From positions 434,001 through 498,000 of the forward strand of contig NZ_JACMYH010000002.1 in the NCBI RefSeq assembly GCF_014235765.1: a DNA stretch of 64,000 bases. Reading direction: 5' to 3'. How positions within the stretch are numbered: position 1 is the first letter of the stretch; the number at the start of each line of letters is the position of its first letter. This document shows, piece by piece, positions 46,615-57,005 of the stretch. This DNA comes from Pseudomonas baltica (GTDB taxonomy: Bacteria > Pseudomonadota > Gammaproteobacteria > Pseudomonadales > Pseudomonadaceae). The notes under the pieces were generated by a model. The model was not told the origin of the DNA and did no database searches. It worked only from the letters and a program-made list of their open reading frames with translations. A program made the position numbers and the translations under genes.

Positions 46615-47634
46615 TCATTTCCTCGGGTCGAAGGCGTCACGGGCCGATTCGCCAATGAACACCAGCAGGCTGAGCATCAGCGCCAGCACGGTGAAAGCAC
46701 TGATGCCCAGCCAGGGCGCCTGCAGGTTGGACTTGCCCTGGGCGACCAGCTCACCCAGCGATGGCGAACCGGCAGGCAGGCCGAAGCCGAGAAAATCCAG
46801 GGCGGTCAGGGTGCCGATCGCGCCCGTCAGGATGAACGGCATGAAAGTCATGGTCGAGACCATGGCGTTGGGCAGGATGTGGCGGAACATGATCGCGCCG
46901 TTCTGCATGCCCAGCGCGCGGGCTGCACGCACGTATTCAAGATTGCGGCCACGCAGGAATTCGGCGCGCACCACGTCCACCAGGCTCATCCAGGAAAACA
47001 GCAGCATGATGCCCAGCAGCCACCAGAAATTGGGTTGCACGAAGCTGGCCAGGATGATCAGCAGGTACAGCACCGGCAGGCCGGACCAGATCTCCAGGAA
47101 ACGCTGGCCTGCCAGGTCCACCCAGCCGCCATAGAAGCCCTGCAGCGCACCGGCGATGACCCCGATGATCGAGCTGGCGATGGTCAGCGTCAGGGCGAAC
47201 AGGACCGAGATGCGGAAGCCATAGATGACCCGCGCCAGCACGTCGCGCCCCTGGTCGTCGGTGCCCAGCCAGTTCTGCGCGGAAGGCGGCGCCGGTGCCG
47301 GTACCCTGAGGTCGTAGTTGATGCTCTGGTAGCTGAACGGGATCGGCGCCCAGAGCGTCCAGCTGTCCTTGGCCGCCAGCAGTTCGCGCAGGTAGGGACT
47401 TTTGTAGTTGGCTTCGAGGGGGAATTCGCCGCCGAACGTCGTTTCCGGGTAGCGTTTGAAGGCAGGGAAATACCACTCGCCGTCGTAGCGCACCGCCAGC
47501 GGTTTGTCGTTGGCGATCAGTTCGGCGCCCAGGCTCAGGCCGAACAGCAGCAGAAACAGCCACAGCGACCACCAGCCGCGCTTGTTGGCCTTGAAGCGCT
47601 CGAAGCGGCGTCGATTGAGGGGAGACAGGTTCAT
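46615..47634 (-). CDS. yejE: Oligopeptide ABC importer permease (YejE)
   Basis: Protein of 339 residues with about six transmembrane helices and a long periplasmic part after TM1 (KPLAVRYDGEWYFPAFKRYP), a YejE/DppC feature. Coupling loop VRAARALGMQNGAIMFRHIL (~240). It ends one base before yejF starts and begins one base after yejB ends. Confidence 0.94.
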   Translation of the reverse strand: MNLSPLNRRRFERFKANKRGWWSLWLFLLLFGLSLGAELIANDKPLAVRYDGEWYFPAFKRYPETTFGGEFPLEANYKSPYLRELLAAKDSWTLWAPIPFSYQSINYDLRVPAPAPPSAQNWLGTDDQGRDVLARVIYGFRISVLFALTLTIASSIIGVIAGALQGFYGGWVDLAGQRFLEIWSGLPVLYLLIILASFVQPNFWWLLGIMLLFSWMSLVDVVRAEFLRGRNLEYVRAARALGMQNGAIMFRHILPNAMVSTMTFMPFILTGAIGTLTALDFLGFGLPAGSPSLGELVAQGKSNLQAPWLGISAFTVLALMLSLLVFIGESARDAFDPRK

Positions 47635-47635
47635 C

Positions 47636-48709
47636 TCAGTGCTCCCGATGGCCGAAGTCGATGCGTGGATCGACCAGGGTGTAGGTAAGGTCGCCGATCA
47701 ATTTCACCACCAGCCCCAGCAAAGTAAAGATGAACAGGGTGCCGAACACCACCGGGTAATCGCGGTTGATCGCCGCCTCGAAGCTCATCAGCCCCAGGCC
47801 GTCGAGGGAGAAGATCACTTCGACCAGCAGGGACCCGGTGAAGAAGATGCCGATGAAGGCCGAGGGGAAGCCGGCGATCACCAGCAGCATGGCATTGCGG
47901 AACACGTGGCCGTACAGCACGCGGCGATTGCTCAGCCCCTTGGCCTTGGCGGTGACCACGTATTGCTTGCCGATTTCGTCGAGGAAACTGTTCTTGGTCA
48001 GCAGCGTCATGGTGGCGAAGTGGCCGATCACCAGGGCGCCGACGGGCAGCACCAGGTGCCAGAAGTAGTCCAGCACCTTGCCGCTCCAGCTCAGCTCCTC
48101 GAAATTGTTGGACGTCAGGCCGCGCAGCGGGAACCAGTCCAGGTAGCTGCCGCCGGCGAACACCACGATCAGCAGGATGGCGAACAGGAAGGCGGGAATG
48201 GCATAGCCGATGATGATCGCCGAGCTGGTCCAGACGTCGAAATGGCTGCCGTGGCGGGTGGCCTTGGCGATGCCCAGGGGAATAGACACCAGGTACATGA
48301 TCAGGGTGCTCCACAGGCCCAGCGAGATCGACACCGGCATCTTTTCCACGATCAGGTCGATGACCTTGGCATCGCGGAAGAAGCTGGTACCGAAATCCAG
48401 CTGCGCATAGTTCTTGATCATGATCCACAGGCGCTCGGGGGCTGGCTTGTCGAAGCCGTACATCTTCTCGATTTCCTTCACCAGCGCCGGGTCCAGGCCC
48501 TGCGCGCCGCGGTAGCTGGAACCGGCGACCGCCACTTCGGCTCCACCGCCGGCGATGCGGCTGGTGGCGCCGTCGAAGCCTTCGAGCTTGGCGATCATCT
48601 GTTCCACCGGCCCGCCAGGCGCGGCCTGGATGATGGCGAAGTTGATGATCAGGATGCCCAGCAGGGTAGGAATGATGAGCAGCAGTCGGCGCAGGGTATA
48701 GGCCAGCAT
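47636..48709 (-). CDS. yejB: Oligopeptide ABC importer permease (YejB)
   Basis: Protein of 357 residues: [20 protein letters not shown] is the first membrane helix, followed by a periplasmic insert ([20 protein letters not shown]) typical of YejB, and about five further helices. Coupling loop [20 protein letters not shown] (~254). It begins one base after the upstream binding-protein stop. Confidence 0.94.
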   Translation of the reverse strand: MLAYTLRRLLLIIPTLLGILIINFAIIQAAPGGPVEQMIAKLEGFDGATSRIAGGGAEVAVAGSSYRGAQGLDPALVKEIEKMYGFDKPAPERLWIMIKNYAQLDFGTSFFRDAKVIDLIVEKMPVSISLGLWSTLIMYLVSIPLGIAKATRHGSHFDVWTSSAIIIGYAIPAFLFAILLIVVFAGGSYLDWFPLRGLTSNNFEELSWSGKVLDYFWHLVLPVGALVIGHFATMTLLTKNSFLDEIGKQYVVTAKAKGLSNRRVLYGHVFRNAMLLVIAGFPSAFIGIFFTGSLLVEVIFSLDGLGLMSFEAAINRDYPVVFGTLFIFTLLGLVVKLIGDLTYTLVDPRIDFGHREH

Positions 48710-48710
48710 G

Positions 48711-50543
48711 TCAGGGCGTCTCGGAAGGCGTGGGGGTTACCGCCGGCGTGGCGTGGGGCTTGCTCCACCAGGTCTGCAGGCCCACGTCGTAGCGTGGCGT
48801 GATGGCCGGGTGGCCGATGTGGTTCCAGTACGCCACGCGCCAGGTCTTGATGTGCCAGTTGGGGACCACGTAGTGGCCCCAGAGCAGGACGCGGTCCAGG
48901 GCCCGGGCGTGATCGACCAGGTCCTGGCGCGAGGTGGCATTGATCAGGCTCTCCACCAGGCTGTCGATGGCCGGGTCCCTGAGCCCGATGTAGTTGCGGC
49001 TGCCAGGCTTGTCGGCGCTGGAGCTGGCCCAGAACTCGCGCTGCTCGTTGCCGGGCGAGGTGGACTGGGAAAAACTGCCGACCATCATGTCGAAGTCGCG
49101 CGAACGAATGCGGGTGATGTACTGGGAGACGTCGACGCGGCGGATCACCAGTTCGATACCCAGGTCGGCGAGGTTGCGCTTGTACGGCAGCAGCACCCGG
49201 TCGAAATCGGCCTGGGTCAGCAGGAACTCGATCTTCACCGGTGTGCCCCGGGCATCGACCATCTTGTCGTCGACGATGCGCCAACCCGCTTCCTGCAGCA
49301 GTTTGTAGGCGCGACGCTGCTGCTCGCGCAGCATGCCGCTGGCGTCGGTGACCGGGTTGTTGAACGGTGTATCGAAGACTCGTTCGGGAATCTGCCCGCG
49401 CAGCGGTTCGAGAATCTTCAGTTCGGCGGGGCTTGGCAGGCCCGAGGCCGCCATGTCGGAGTTCTCGAAAAAGCTGTCGGTGCGCGTGTAGGCGCCGTTG
49501 AACAGCTGTTTGTTGGTCCACTCGAAATCGAACACCAGGGCCAGGGCTTCGCGCACGCGCACGTCCTGGAACAGCGGCTTGCGCAGGTTGAACACGAAGC
49601 CCTGCATGCCGGTCGGGTTGCCGTTGGGTATTTCTTCGCGGATCAGGCGCTTTTCGCGGACTGCGGGAATGTCGTAGGCGGTGGCCCAGTTCTTCGCGCT
49701 GCTTTCGAGCCAGTAGTCGAACTGTCCGGCCTTCATGGCTTCCAGCGCCACGGTACTGTCGCGGTAGTACTGGATGTCGAGCACGTCGAAGTTGAACATG
49801 CCGCGGTTCATCGGCAGGTCGCGTGCCCAATAGTCCTTGACCCGCTCGTAACGTATCGAGCGACCGGCCTTGACCTCTGCCACCCTGTAGGGCCCGCTGC
49901 CCAGCGGAATGTCCAGGCTGCCCTTGGTGAAATCGCGGCCTTCCCAGAAGTGCTTGGGCAGTACCGGTAGTTGACCGAGGATCAGTGGCAGCTCGCGATT
50001 GTTGCTGTGCTTGAACTTGAACAGCACCCGTTGCGGGTCTTCGGCGACCACTTCGGCGACGTCGGCGTAGTAGCTGCGATACAGCGGCGAGCCGCTCTGG
50101 ATCAGGGTCTGGAAACTGAACACGACGTCTTCGGCGTGCATCGGCCGGCCATCGTGGAAACGCGCTTCGGGGCGCAGGTAGAAGCGCACCCAACTGTTGT
50201 CCGGGGCTTTCTCGATACGCCCGGCGACCAAGCCATACTCGGTAAACGGCTCGTCCAGGCTTTGCCGCGCCAGGGTATCGTAGTTAAGGTCCATGTCGTC
50301 GGCAGGCACGCCCTTGCTGATGAAGGGATTGAGGCTGTCGAAGCTACCCACGCCTTTCTGGCGAAAGGTGCCGCCCTTTGGCGCGTCGGGGTTGACGTAG
50401 TCGTAGTGCTGGAAGCCGGCCGGGTATTTCGGTGCTTCGTCGTACAGGGTGAGGGCATGCTGGGGCGCGGCCTGCGCCAGGCTGGCCGCAAGGCTCAGCG
50501 CGCATGCGCCGAGGGCTCTGGCCAAAGCAGGTAATGGCATCAT
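48711..50543 (-). CDS. yejA: Oligopeptide-binding protein, YejA family (soluble paralogue)
   Basis: Protein of 610 residues from ATG 50543, which overlaps the stop of the preceding paralogue (ATGA; two ATGs in a row). Signal peptidase I-type leader ending [12 protein letters not shown] family 5 features: [40 protein letters not shown] (~135) and [20 protein letters not shown]. It presents peptides to YejBEF. A Pro/Thr-rich tail ([12 protein letters not shown]) ends the protein. Confidence 0.9.
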   Translation of the reverse strand: MMPLPALARALGACALSLAASLAQAAPQHALTLYDEAPKYPAGFQHYDYVNPDAPKGGTFRQKGVGSFDSLNPFISKGVPADDMDLNYDTLARQSLDEPFTEYGLVAGRIEKAPDNSWVRFYLRPEARFHDGRPMHAEDVVFSFQTLIQSGSPLYRSYYADVAEVVAEDPQRVLFKFKHSNNRELPLILGQLPVLPKHFWEGRDFTKGSLDIPLGSGPYRVAEVKAGRSIRYERVKDYWARDLPMNRGMFNFDVLDIQYYRDSTVALEAMKAGQFDYWLESSAKNWATAYDIPAVREKRLIREEIPNGNPTGMQGFVFNLRKPLFQDVRVREALALVFDFEWTNKQLFNGAYTRTDSFFENSDMAASGLPSPAELKILEPLRGQIPERVFDTPFNNPVTDASGMLREQQRRAYKLLQEAGWRIVDDKMVDARGTPVKIEFLLTQADFDRVLLPYKRNLADLGIELVIRRVDVSQYITRIRSRDFDMMVGSFSQSTSPGNEQREFWASSSADKPGSRNYIGLRDPAIDSLVESLINATSRQDLVDHARALDRVLLWGHYVVPNWHIKTWRVAYWNHIGHPAITPRYDVGLQTWWSKPHATPAVTPTPSETP

Positions 50544-52381
50544 TGACTCTTCTCCGTAGGCTTGACCCACCAGGCACTCAGGCCCAGGGTGTACGGCGGT
50601 GTAGTGACGAATGCCAACCGGCTGCGGTACGCCAGGCGGTGGTAGTCCAGGTACCAGTTGGCCACCATGTAGTGCTGCGACAGCAGCACGCGGTCCAGTG
50701 CCCTGGCGGCGGCTACCTGGTCGTCACGGCTCTGGGCGCCGAGCAGTTGCTCGAGCAGGCGATCGACCACCGGGTCGGCAATGCCTGCATAGTTCTTGCT
50801 GCCGCGCACGGCGGCCTGGCTGGAGTGAAAGTACTGCCATTGCTCGAGGCCCGGGCTGAGGGTCTGCGGCAGGGTCAGCGAGATCATGTCGAAATCGAAC
50901 TGGTCCAGGCGCTGTTTGTATTGCGCGCGATCGACGCTGCGCAGGTTGGCCTGCACGCCGATACTGGCCAGGTTGGCGACATAGGGCCCCAGGATGCGCT
51001 CCAGATTGGAATTGACCAGCAGGATTTCCAGGCGCAACGGCTGGCCTGCGGCATTGCGCAGACGGTCGCCCTGCAGCGTCCAGCCGGCATCCCCAAGCAG
51101 CTTCAGGGCCTGGCGCAAGGTGGCTCGAGGAATGCCGTTGCCGTCGGTACCGGGCATGCTCGGCGCTTCCAGAAAGAGGGCCGGGCTCAGTGCGTTTTTG
51201 TACGCCGACAGCAGCAGGCGTTCCTTGCCGCCGGGCAGGCCGGTGGCGGCGAATTCGCTATTGGGGTAATAGCTCTCGGAGCGCCGATACGCGCCGCTGA
51301 ACAGCGCGCGGTTGGTCCATTCGAAATCCAGCAACAGCCCCAGTGCTTGGCGCACGCGGGGGTCGCTGTAGGCCGGGCGGCGAGTATTGAAGAACAGGCC
51401 TTGGGTCTGCGTCGGGATCTTGTGGGGGATCTGCGCCTTGATCACATCGCCGCGACGCACTGCGGGAAAGTCATAGCCGTTGGTCCAGTTCTTCGCCTGG
51501 TGCTCGATGTAGATGTCGAACTCGCCGGCCTTGAACGCTTCGAAGGCCACGTCGCTGTCGCGGTAGAACTCGACCTCCATGCGATCGAAATTGTATTTGC
51601 CGCGATTCACCGGCAGATCCTTGCCCCACCAGTTTCGATCCCGTTCCAGCACCAGCCTTCTGCCCGGTACCACCTGCTTGATGCGATAGGGGCCGCTGGT
51701 CACCGGCGCCTCGAAAGTGGTCGCCTGGAAGTCCCGACCTTGCCAGTAATGCTTGGGCAGGATCGGCAGTTCGCCCAGGCGCAGGATCAGCAGCGGATTG
51801 CCCGAGCGCTTGAACACGAAGCGGATGCGAGTCGGGCTCAGCACATCGACCCGCAGCACTTCCTGCAGGTTGGTGCGGTACATCGGATGGCCCTGGGTCA
51901 GCAAGGTACGGTACGAGAACGCCACGTCGGCGCTGGTGATCGGGTGGCCGTCGTTGAACCGCGCCTGCGGCCTGAGATTGAACACCACCCAGCTGCGGCT
52001 TTCGTTGTATTCCACCGACTGGGCAATGAGACCATAGCTGGAGCTGGGCTCGTCCCCCGAAGGCGCGTACTGGCCGGTACCTACCATCAACGGCTCGTTC
52101 AGCTCGTTGATGCCGTACTGCAGGAAGTTCGCGGTCTGGACCGGACTGGTGCCCTTGAAAGTATAGGGGTTGAGCGTGTCGAACGTACCGAAGGCCATCG
52201 TCCGCAACGTGCCACCCTTGGGCGCATCGGCGTTGACCCAATCGAAGTGGCTGAAGCGTGCCGGGTATTTGAGCGTTCCGAATTGCGCATAGCCGTGGCT
52301 TTGGATGATCGTCGCGTTGGCGCAGGCGCTCAACGCAAGGCCCAGCAGGCAGGCCAGCAGGCGGAAGGGAAGGGGACACAT
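50540..52381 (-). CDS. Oligopeptide-binding protein, YejA family (putative lipoprotein paralogue)
   Basis: Protein of 613 residues, start ATG 52381; a TTG one codon earlier is less likely. The leader has a lipobox-like LSAC (in LLGLALSACANA), so it may be lipid-anchored, unlike its neighbour, although cleavage by signal peptidase I after ANA is possible. SBP family 5 features closely parallel the next gene: HFDWVNADAPKGGTLRTM, ARFNDGHPITSADVAFSYRT and FEWTNRALFSGAYRRSESYY. First gene of the operon. The tandem pair looks like an old duplication with divergence. Confidence 0.9.
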   Translation of the reverse strand: MCPLPFRLLACLLGLALSACANATIIQSHGYAQFGTLKYPARFSHFDWVNADAPKGGTLRTMAFGTFDTLNPYTFKGTSPVQTANFLQYGINELNEPLMVGTGQYAPSGDEPSSSYGLIAQSVEYNESRSWVVFNLRPQARFNDGHPITSADVAFSYRTLLTQGHPMYRTNLQEVLRVDVLSPTRIRFVFKRSGNPLLILRLGELPILPKHYWQGRDFQATTFEAPVTSGPYRIKQVVPGRRLVLERDRNWWGKDLPVNRGKYNFDRMEVEFYRDSDVAFEAFKAGEFDIYIEHQAKNWTNGYDFPAVRRGDVIKAQIPHKIPTQTQGLFFNTRRPAYSDPRVRQALGLLLDFEWTNRALFSGAYRRSESYYPNSEFAATGLPGGKERLLLSAYKNALSPALFLEAPSMPGTDGNGIPRATLRQALKLLGDAGWTLQGDRLRNAAGQPLRLEILLVNSNLERILGPYVANLASIGVQANLRSVDRAQYKQRLDQFDFDMISLTLPQTLSPGLEQWQYFHSSQAAVRGSKNYAGIADPVVDRLLEQLLGAQSRDDQVAAARALDRVLLSQHYMVANWYLDYHRLAYRSRLAFVTTPPYTLGLSAWWVKPTEKSQ

Positions 52382-52480
52382 CAATTCATGAATCCGAACC
52401 GGTCGGCGATGACTTTGTTGCGCTTACAGTAACAGTTTGTCTCAGCAGGAAGAAGAGTGGTGATGGCGTTAAGCTGGCGC

Positions 52481-52508
52481 TGGAACGCTCCTCAGGGGGA
52501 GCGTTCCA
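52481..52508. terminator. Perfect hairpin after mltD
   Basis: TGGAACGCTCC - TCAGGG - GGAGCGTTCCA, an 11-bp perfect stem 13 bases beyond the mltD stop (minus strand), without clear T-run. It separates mltD from the yej operon. Confidence 0.65.
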
Positions 52509-52521
52509 GGTCAGCGCGCAC

Positions 52522-53967
52522 TCAGCGGCGGTTGAGGTAGACCGTAAGGGTCTGGCCAGGCTTGAGCGCGTGGCCGCTGCGCGGATTCCAGCGCTTGAGA
52601 TGCTGCATCTCGACGTTGAAGCGCTTGGCGACCAGGTACAGCGAGTCGCCCTTGCGCACCTTGTAGGTGGTGGTCTTCTGCGCATCGCTGGCAGCCGAGC
52701 CAGCCTTGGCCGCCAGGCGGCCCTTGGCCGGGGTTTCGGCCTGCATGACCAGGGTCTGGCCAGCCTTGAGGTTCTTGCCGGTCAGGCGGTTCCAGCGCTG
52801 CAGGTCGCGGGTATCGACCTTGTTGGCCTTGGCGATGGACGCCAGGTTGTCGCCGCGCCGCACGGTGTACGACTTGGGCCGGCTGGGCTGCACCACCGCC
52901 ACTTCGTCGAAGACGCGCTGGGCGGGTGCCAGGGTCAGCAGTTCTTCGGGCTTCATGTTCGACAGGCTGGCGGTCAGCAACTGCGCCTTGGCCGTGGGCA
53001 CCAGCAGGTGCTGGGTGGGCTCCATGGTGACGCGCTTCTTGAATGCCGGATTGAGCTGGAACATCTCGTCTTCGTCGATGCCGGCCAGTGCCGCGACGCG
53101 GGACAGGTCGACGCGCTGGTTGACCTCCACCACGTCGAAGTACGGTTGGTTGGCGATCGGGTTCAGATTTACGCCGTAGGCTTGGGGCGATTGCACCAGT
53201 TCGGCCAGGGCGAGCAGCTTGGGCACGTAGTCACGGGTCTCCTGCGGCAATGGCAGGTTCCAGTAGTCAGTCGGCAGGCCGAGCTTTTCGTTGCGCTCCA
53301 TGGCGCGGCTGACCGTGCCTTCGCCGGCGTTGTAGGCCGCCAGGGCCAGCAGCCAGTCGCCGTTGAACATCTCGTGCAGCTTGCTCAGGTAGTCCAGCGC
53401 CGCACCCGTGGAGGCGGTGACATCGCGACGACCGTCGTAGAAGTTGGTCTGGCGCAGGTTGAAGTAGCGGCCGGTGGACGGAATGAACTGCCACAGCCCG
53501 GAGGCATCGGAGCGCGAATAGGCCATCGGGTTGAAGGCGCTTTCGATGACCGGCAGCAGCGCCAGTTCCAGCGGCATGTCGCGTTCTTCCAGGCGCTCGA
53601 CGATGTAGTGCATGTACAGGCTGCCACGGCCGCTGGCACTTTCCAGGAACGATGGGTTGCTGACGAACCACAGGCGCTGCTGTTCGACGCGCGGGTTCAT
53701 GGCAATGCTGTCTTGCAGCTGGAAACCGTCGCGAATACGCTCCCATACGTCCTGGGGGGCTTTCTTGGGCTGGCTCTGGTTGACGAAAATCGGCTTGGGC
53801 CGCACGTGTGCGGTCAGGGCATGGGGGCGGGCGTCCGGGGCGGCGCCCGAGGACACGCTCGCGGTGCTCTGGCAGCCGGCCAGGCCGGCGCACAGCGTGA
53901 CCGCGATCGCCTGGGCCAGTCGCGTCAATGCGTCGGACTTGATGGTTTTACGTATGGATGACGACAT
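52522..53967 (-). CDS. mltD: Membrane-bound lytic murein transglycosylase D
   Basis: Protein of 481 residues. Lipoprotein signal with lipobox GLAGC (Cys ~32). Lytic transglycosylase (SLT) domain with catalytic Glu in LLPVIESAFNPMAYS (~141) and the ALAAYNAGEGTVSRAM motif. Two C-terminal LysM repeats bind peptidoglycan (YTVRRGDNLASIAKANKV and YKVRKGDSLYLVAKRFNV). It cleaves glycan strands to 1,6-anhydro ends at the outer membrane. It is downstream of gloB on the same strand, 99 bases apart, the same order as in E. coli. Confidence 0.96.
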   Translation of the reverse strand: MSSSIRKTIKSDALTRLAQAIAVTLCAGLAGCQSTASVSSGAAPDARPHALTAHVRPKPIFVNQSQPKKAPQDVWERIRDGFQLQDSIAMNPRVEQQRLWFVSNPSFLESASGRGSLYMHYIVERLEERDMPLELALLPVIESAFNPMAYSRSDASGLWQFIPSTGRYFNLRQTNFYDGRRDVTASTGAALDYLSKLHEMFNGDWLLALAAYNAGEGTVSRAMERNEKLGLPTDYWNLPLPQETRDYVPKLLALAELVQSPQAYGVNLNPIANQPYFDVVEVNQRVDLSRVAALAGIDEDEMFQLNPAFKKRVTMEPTQHLLVPTAKAQLLTASLSNMKPEELLTLAPAQRVFDEVAVVQPSRPKSYTVRRGDNLASIAKANKVDTRDLQRWNRLTGKNLKAGQTLVMQAETPAKGRLAAKAGSAASDAQKTTTYKVRKGDSLYLVAKRFNVEMQHLKRWNPRSGHALKPGQTLTVYLNRR

Positions 53968-54066
53968 TGGCTGGAGGATAGTTCCGCGCGAAAATGTCGG
54001 GCGATTCTAGAAAGTGACCGAAGGCCGGTCAACCTTTGAGAAATTTCCGACACAAATCAGTGCCCT

Positions 54067-54846
54067 TCAGAACTTATCTTTCCAACTACGCAAGGTTGCA
54101 AACACCGCCTGCGCCGTGCTGTGAGAGGTTCCGGCCCGTTCGTCTGCTTTTTGTTTAACGGATGTTTCAGCGGCCCGCAGAAACGGGTTCGTGCGCTTTT
54201 CCAGGCCGATCGAGGTGGGCAGGGTGATCGCATCGCGCTGGCGCAGCGCAGTGACCTCTTCCAGACGCTCGGCGATGTCCGGATTGCCGGGTTCTACCGC
54301 GCTGGCGAATTTCAGGTTGCTCAGGGTGTATTCATGGGCGCTGTAGACCAGGGTGTCATCGGGCAGCCCGGCCAGGCGCGACAGCGACGCGTGCATCTGC
54401 TGCGCCGTGCCTTCGAACAACCGCCCGCATCCGGCGGCGAACAGGGTGTCGCCGGGGAACAGCAGCGGCTGCGTGTCGCTCAGGTGGTAGAAGGCGATGT
54501 GCCCCGCAGTATGCCCCGGCACGTCATGGACCTGCAGGTGCAGGCCGAGTACGTCCAGGCTGTCACCCTCGCGCAGGGCGCGGTCGCGCGCCGGGATCGA
54601 TTCCTGTGCCGGCCCGCTGACGTGCGCGCCGGTGCGCCGCTTGAGCGCCTGAACGCCGCCGACGTGATCGTTGTGGTGATGGGTGACGAGGATATCGGTC
54701 AGGCGCATGTCGGGATGGGCGTCGAGCCACCGCTCGACCGGCTCGGCGTCGCCCGGATCGACGACCGCGCACTGGCGCGCCGCAGTGTCTTGTAACAACC
54801 AGATGTAGTTGTCGGAGAAAGCGTTCAGCGCGTGAATCTGTATCAT
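54067..54846 (-). CDS. gloB: Hydroxyacylglutathione hydrolase (glyoxalase II)
   Basis: Protein of 259 residues of the metallo-beta-lactamase fold. Binuclear metal motif [10 protein letters not shown] (~55-64), further ligands in [10 protein letters not shown] (~111), [13 protein letters not shown] (~132) and [12 protein letters not shown] (~170). It hydrolyses S-lactoylglutathione to D-lactate in methylglyoxal detoxification. Divergent from the methyltransferase-rnhA-dnaQ genes across only 81 bases. Confidence 0.96.
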   Translation of the reverse strand: MIQIHALNAFSDNYIWLLQDTAARQCAVVDPGDAEPVERWLDAHPDMRLTDILVTHHHNDHVGGVQALKRRTGAHVSGPAQESIPARDRALREGDSLDVLGLHLQVHDVPGHTAGHIAFYHLSDTQPLLFPGDTLFAAGCGRLFEGTAQQMHASLSRLAGLPDDTLVYSAHEYTLSNLKFASAVEPGNPDIAERLEEVTALRQRDAITLPTSIGLEKRTNPFLRAAETSVKQKADERAGTSHSTAQAVFATLRSWKDKF

Positions 54847-54927
54847 GGCTCGGTTCGCTTGATTTCGATTAATGGTCCATCTTAGTGCCCCGTCGGCATT
54901 AGGTGAACCTCAGTGTGGGAGATCGTC

Positions 54928-55698
54928 ATGACCGATACCGCCTTTGCCCAGGCCGACCCACAGTGGCTGGCCCTGATCGGCCAGGCCCGCGAATGGTTCG
55001 CCGGGCCGCACGGCCAGTTGCTGCTGCGCGAAGAACAGCGCTTGCTCGAAGAAGAGCTGGCGCGCTTCTTCGGCGGCTATCTGGTGCATTACGGCCCCAG
55101 CGCCGAGCCACCGCCGGTGGCCGGGCAAATCCACCGCAACGTGCGCATGGGTGCGCCCTTTCCAGGCGTCGAGATCGTGTGCGAAGAGCAGGCCTGGCCG
55201 CTGGGCGAACATGCCGCGGACGTCGTGGTGCTGCAGCACGGGCTGGATTTCAGCCTCTCGCCCCACGGCCTGCTGCGCGAAGCGGCCAGCGCGGTGCGGC
55301 CGGGTGGGCACCTGCTGATCGTCGGCATCAACCCGTGGAGCGCCTGGGGCGCGCGCCGGGTGTTCGCCAAGGACGGGCTGCACAAGGCGCGCTGCTTCTC
55401 CGCTTCGCGGGTGGCCGACTGGCTGAACCTGCTCGGCTTCGGGCTGGAGAAACGCCGGTTCGGGTGTTATCGTCCGCCGCTTGCCTCGCCCCGCTGGCAG
55501 GCGCGCCTGGCCGGCCTCGAACGCGTCGCCGGCAAGTGGCAGAGTGGCGGTGGGGGCTTCTATATATTGGTTGCGCGCAAGATGGTGGTAGGCCTGCGGC
55601 CATTGGTGCAGCAACGCCGCGAGCCAATGGGCAAGTTGCTGCCGCTGCCGATGGCCAAGGTCAACCGAGACAATTCGAACATCGATGGAAAAGCCTGA
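54928..55698 (+). CDS. SAM-dependent methyltransferase, YafS-like
   Basis: Protein of 256 residues, start ATG 54928 with GGGAGA ribosome site; an in-frame GTG 15 bases earlier would use this site inside the coding part. Type 11 methyltransferase features: [20 protein letters not shown] (~93), then [20 protein letters not shown] (~110). E. coli yafS occupies the same gloB-yafS-rnhA-dnaQ context. The target is unknown. Stop shares a base with the rnhA start (TGATG), so the two are co-translated. Confidence 0.85.
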   Translation: MTDTAFAQADPQWLALIGQAREWFAGPHGQLLLREEQRLLEEELARFFGGYLVHYGPSAEPPPVAGQIHRNVRMGAPFPGVEIVCEEQAWPLGEHAADVVVLQHGLDFSLSPHGLLREAASAVRPGGHLLIVGINPWSAWGARRVFAKDGLHKARCFSASRVADWLNLLGFGLEKRRFGCYRPPLASPRWQARLAGLERVAGKWQSGGGGFYILVARKMVVGLRPLVQQRREPMGKLLPLPMAKVNRDNSNIDGKA

Positions 55699-56162
55699 TG
55701 AGTGACACTGTGGAAATCTTCACCGACGGCGCCTGCAAAGGCAATCCTGGCCCCGGCGGCTGGGGGGCATTGCTGGTGTGCAAGGGTGTGGAGAAAGAGT
55801 TGTGGGGCGGCGAAAGCACCACCACCAACAACCGCATGGAGCTGACGGCGGCCATTCGCGGGCTGCAGGAACTCAAGCGCGGCTGCGACGTGCTGCTGGT
55901 GACCGACTCCGAGTACGTGATGAAAGGCATCAACGAGTGGATGGTCAACTGGAAAAAGCGCGGCTGGAAAACCGCCGCCAAGCAGCCGGTGAAGAATGCC
56001 GACCTCTGGCAGCAGCTCGACGAGCAGGTCAATCGCCATCAGGTCAAGTGGCAGTGGGTACGCGGCCACAACGGTCATGCGGGCAACGAGCGCGCCGACG
56101 ACCTGGCCAACCGTGGGGTCGATGAAGTGCGTGGCATGCGCCCGGCCCAGGCGGCCCGGTAA
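55698..56162 (+). CDS. rnhA: Ribonuclease HI
   Basis: Protein of 154 residues, start ATG 55698 ([20 protein letters not shown]). Four catalytic acidic residues: Asp in FTDGACKGN, Glu in RMELTAAI, Asp in VTDSEYV and Asp in ERADDLAN; the basic handle ([16 protein letters not shown]) is present. It degrades RNA in RNA-DNA hybrids, including R-loops and primers. Overlaps the methyltransferase stop by one base and is followed by dnaQ after 105 bases. Confidence 0.97.
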   Translation: MSDTVEIFTDGACKGNPGPGGWGALLVCKGVEKELWGGESTTTNNRMELTAAIRGLQELKRGCDVLLVTDSEYVMKGINEWMVNWKKRGWKTAAKQPVKNADLWQQLDEQVNRHQVKWQWVRGHNGHAGNERADDLANRGVDEVRGMRPAQAAR

Positions 56163-56267
56163 CCCGATAGGAGCCCCTGCTGCGCTGTGCTAGAGTTTCA
56201 CCGGTTGCCGTTCAGGCTCATCGCTCCACCTTGATCTTCGCTCACCCTGCTCGAGAGTTTTCTGCCC

Positions 56268-56999
56268 ATGGCCGTTCGTTCCGTAGTATTCGACACCGAA
56301 ACCACCGGTATGCCGGTCACCGATGGCCATAGGGTGATCGAGATCGGCTGCGTCGAACTGATGGGGCGGCGTTTGACCGGGCGCAATTTTCACGTCTATG
56401 TACAACCGGACCGGCCCAGTGACGAGGGCGCCATCGGCGTCCACGGCATCACCGACGAGTTTCTGGTGGGCAAGCCGCGTTTCGCCGAGGTCGCCGACGA
56501 ACTCTACGAGTTCATCCAGGGCGCGCAGATCATCGCGCACAACGCGACCTTCGACGTGGGCTTCCTGAACAACGAGTTCAAGATCGCCGGCATGCCCGAG
56601 CGGGCCAACATTGCAGAGTACTGCACGGTGATCGACAGCCTGGCGATGGCCCGCGAGCGCCATCCGGGGCAACGCAACAGCCTCGATGCGCTGTGCAAGC
56701 GCTATGGCATCGACAACTCCGGGCGTGAGCTGCACGGCGCGTTGCTCGACTCCGAGATTCTTGCGGACGTCTACCTGGCCATGACCGGTGGCCAGACCAG
56801 CCTCTCGCTGGCAGGCAACGCCAGCGATGGCGATGGCGGCGGCAAGCAGGGCAGCGAGATCCGCCGACTGCCGGCGGATCGCCGGCCCACGGCGATCATC
56901 CGCGCCAGCCAGGCCGAGCTCGACGAGCACCTGGCACGTCTGCAGGTTATCGCCAAAGCTGCCGGGGCCGATGCGCTCTGGACGCAGTTGGGCGCGTAG
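56268..56999 (+). CDS. dnaQ: DNA polymerase III epsilon subunit (3'-5' proofreading exonuclease)
   Basis: Protein of 243 residues. DEDDh exonuclease motifs: ExoI FDTETTGMPV (~9), ExoII HNATFDVGFLNNE (~91) and ExoIII HGALLDSEILADVY (~156). The C-terminal part after ~185 links to the alpha subunit. It proofreads replication. Usual neighbour of rnhA. Confidence 0.96.
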   Translation: MAVRSVVFDTETTGMPVTDGHRVIEIGCVELMGRRLTGRNFHVYVQPDRPSDEGAIGVHGITDEFLVGKPRFAEVADELYEFIQGAQIIAHNATFDVGFLNNEFKIAGMPERANIAEYCTVIDSLAMARERHPGQRNSLDALCKRYGIDNSGRELHGALLDSEILADVYLAMTGGQTSLSLAGNASDGDGGGKQGSEIRRLPADRRPTAIIRASQAELDEHLARLQVIAKAAGADALWTQLGA

Positions 57000-57005
57000 C
57001 CCGCT

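Noticed and set aside
54913..54927. GTG at 54913 as start of the YafS-like methyltransferase
   Set aside because: The GGGAGA ribosome site lies between it and ATG 54928 at ideal distance, and the family start fits the ATG.
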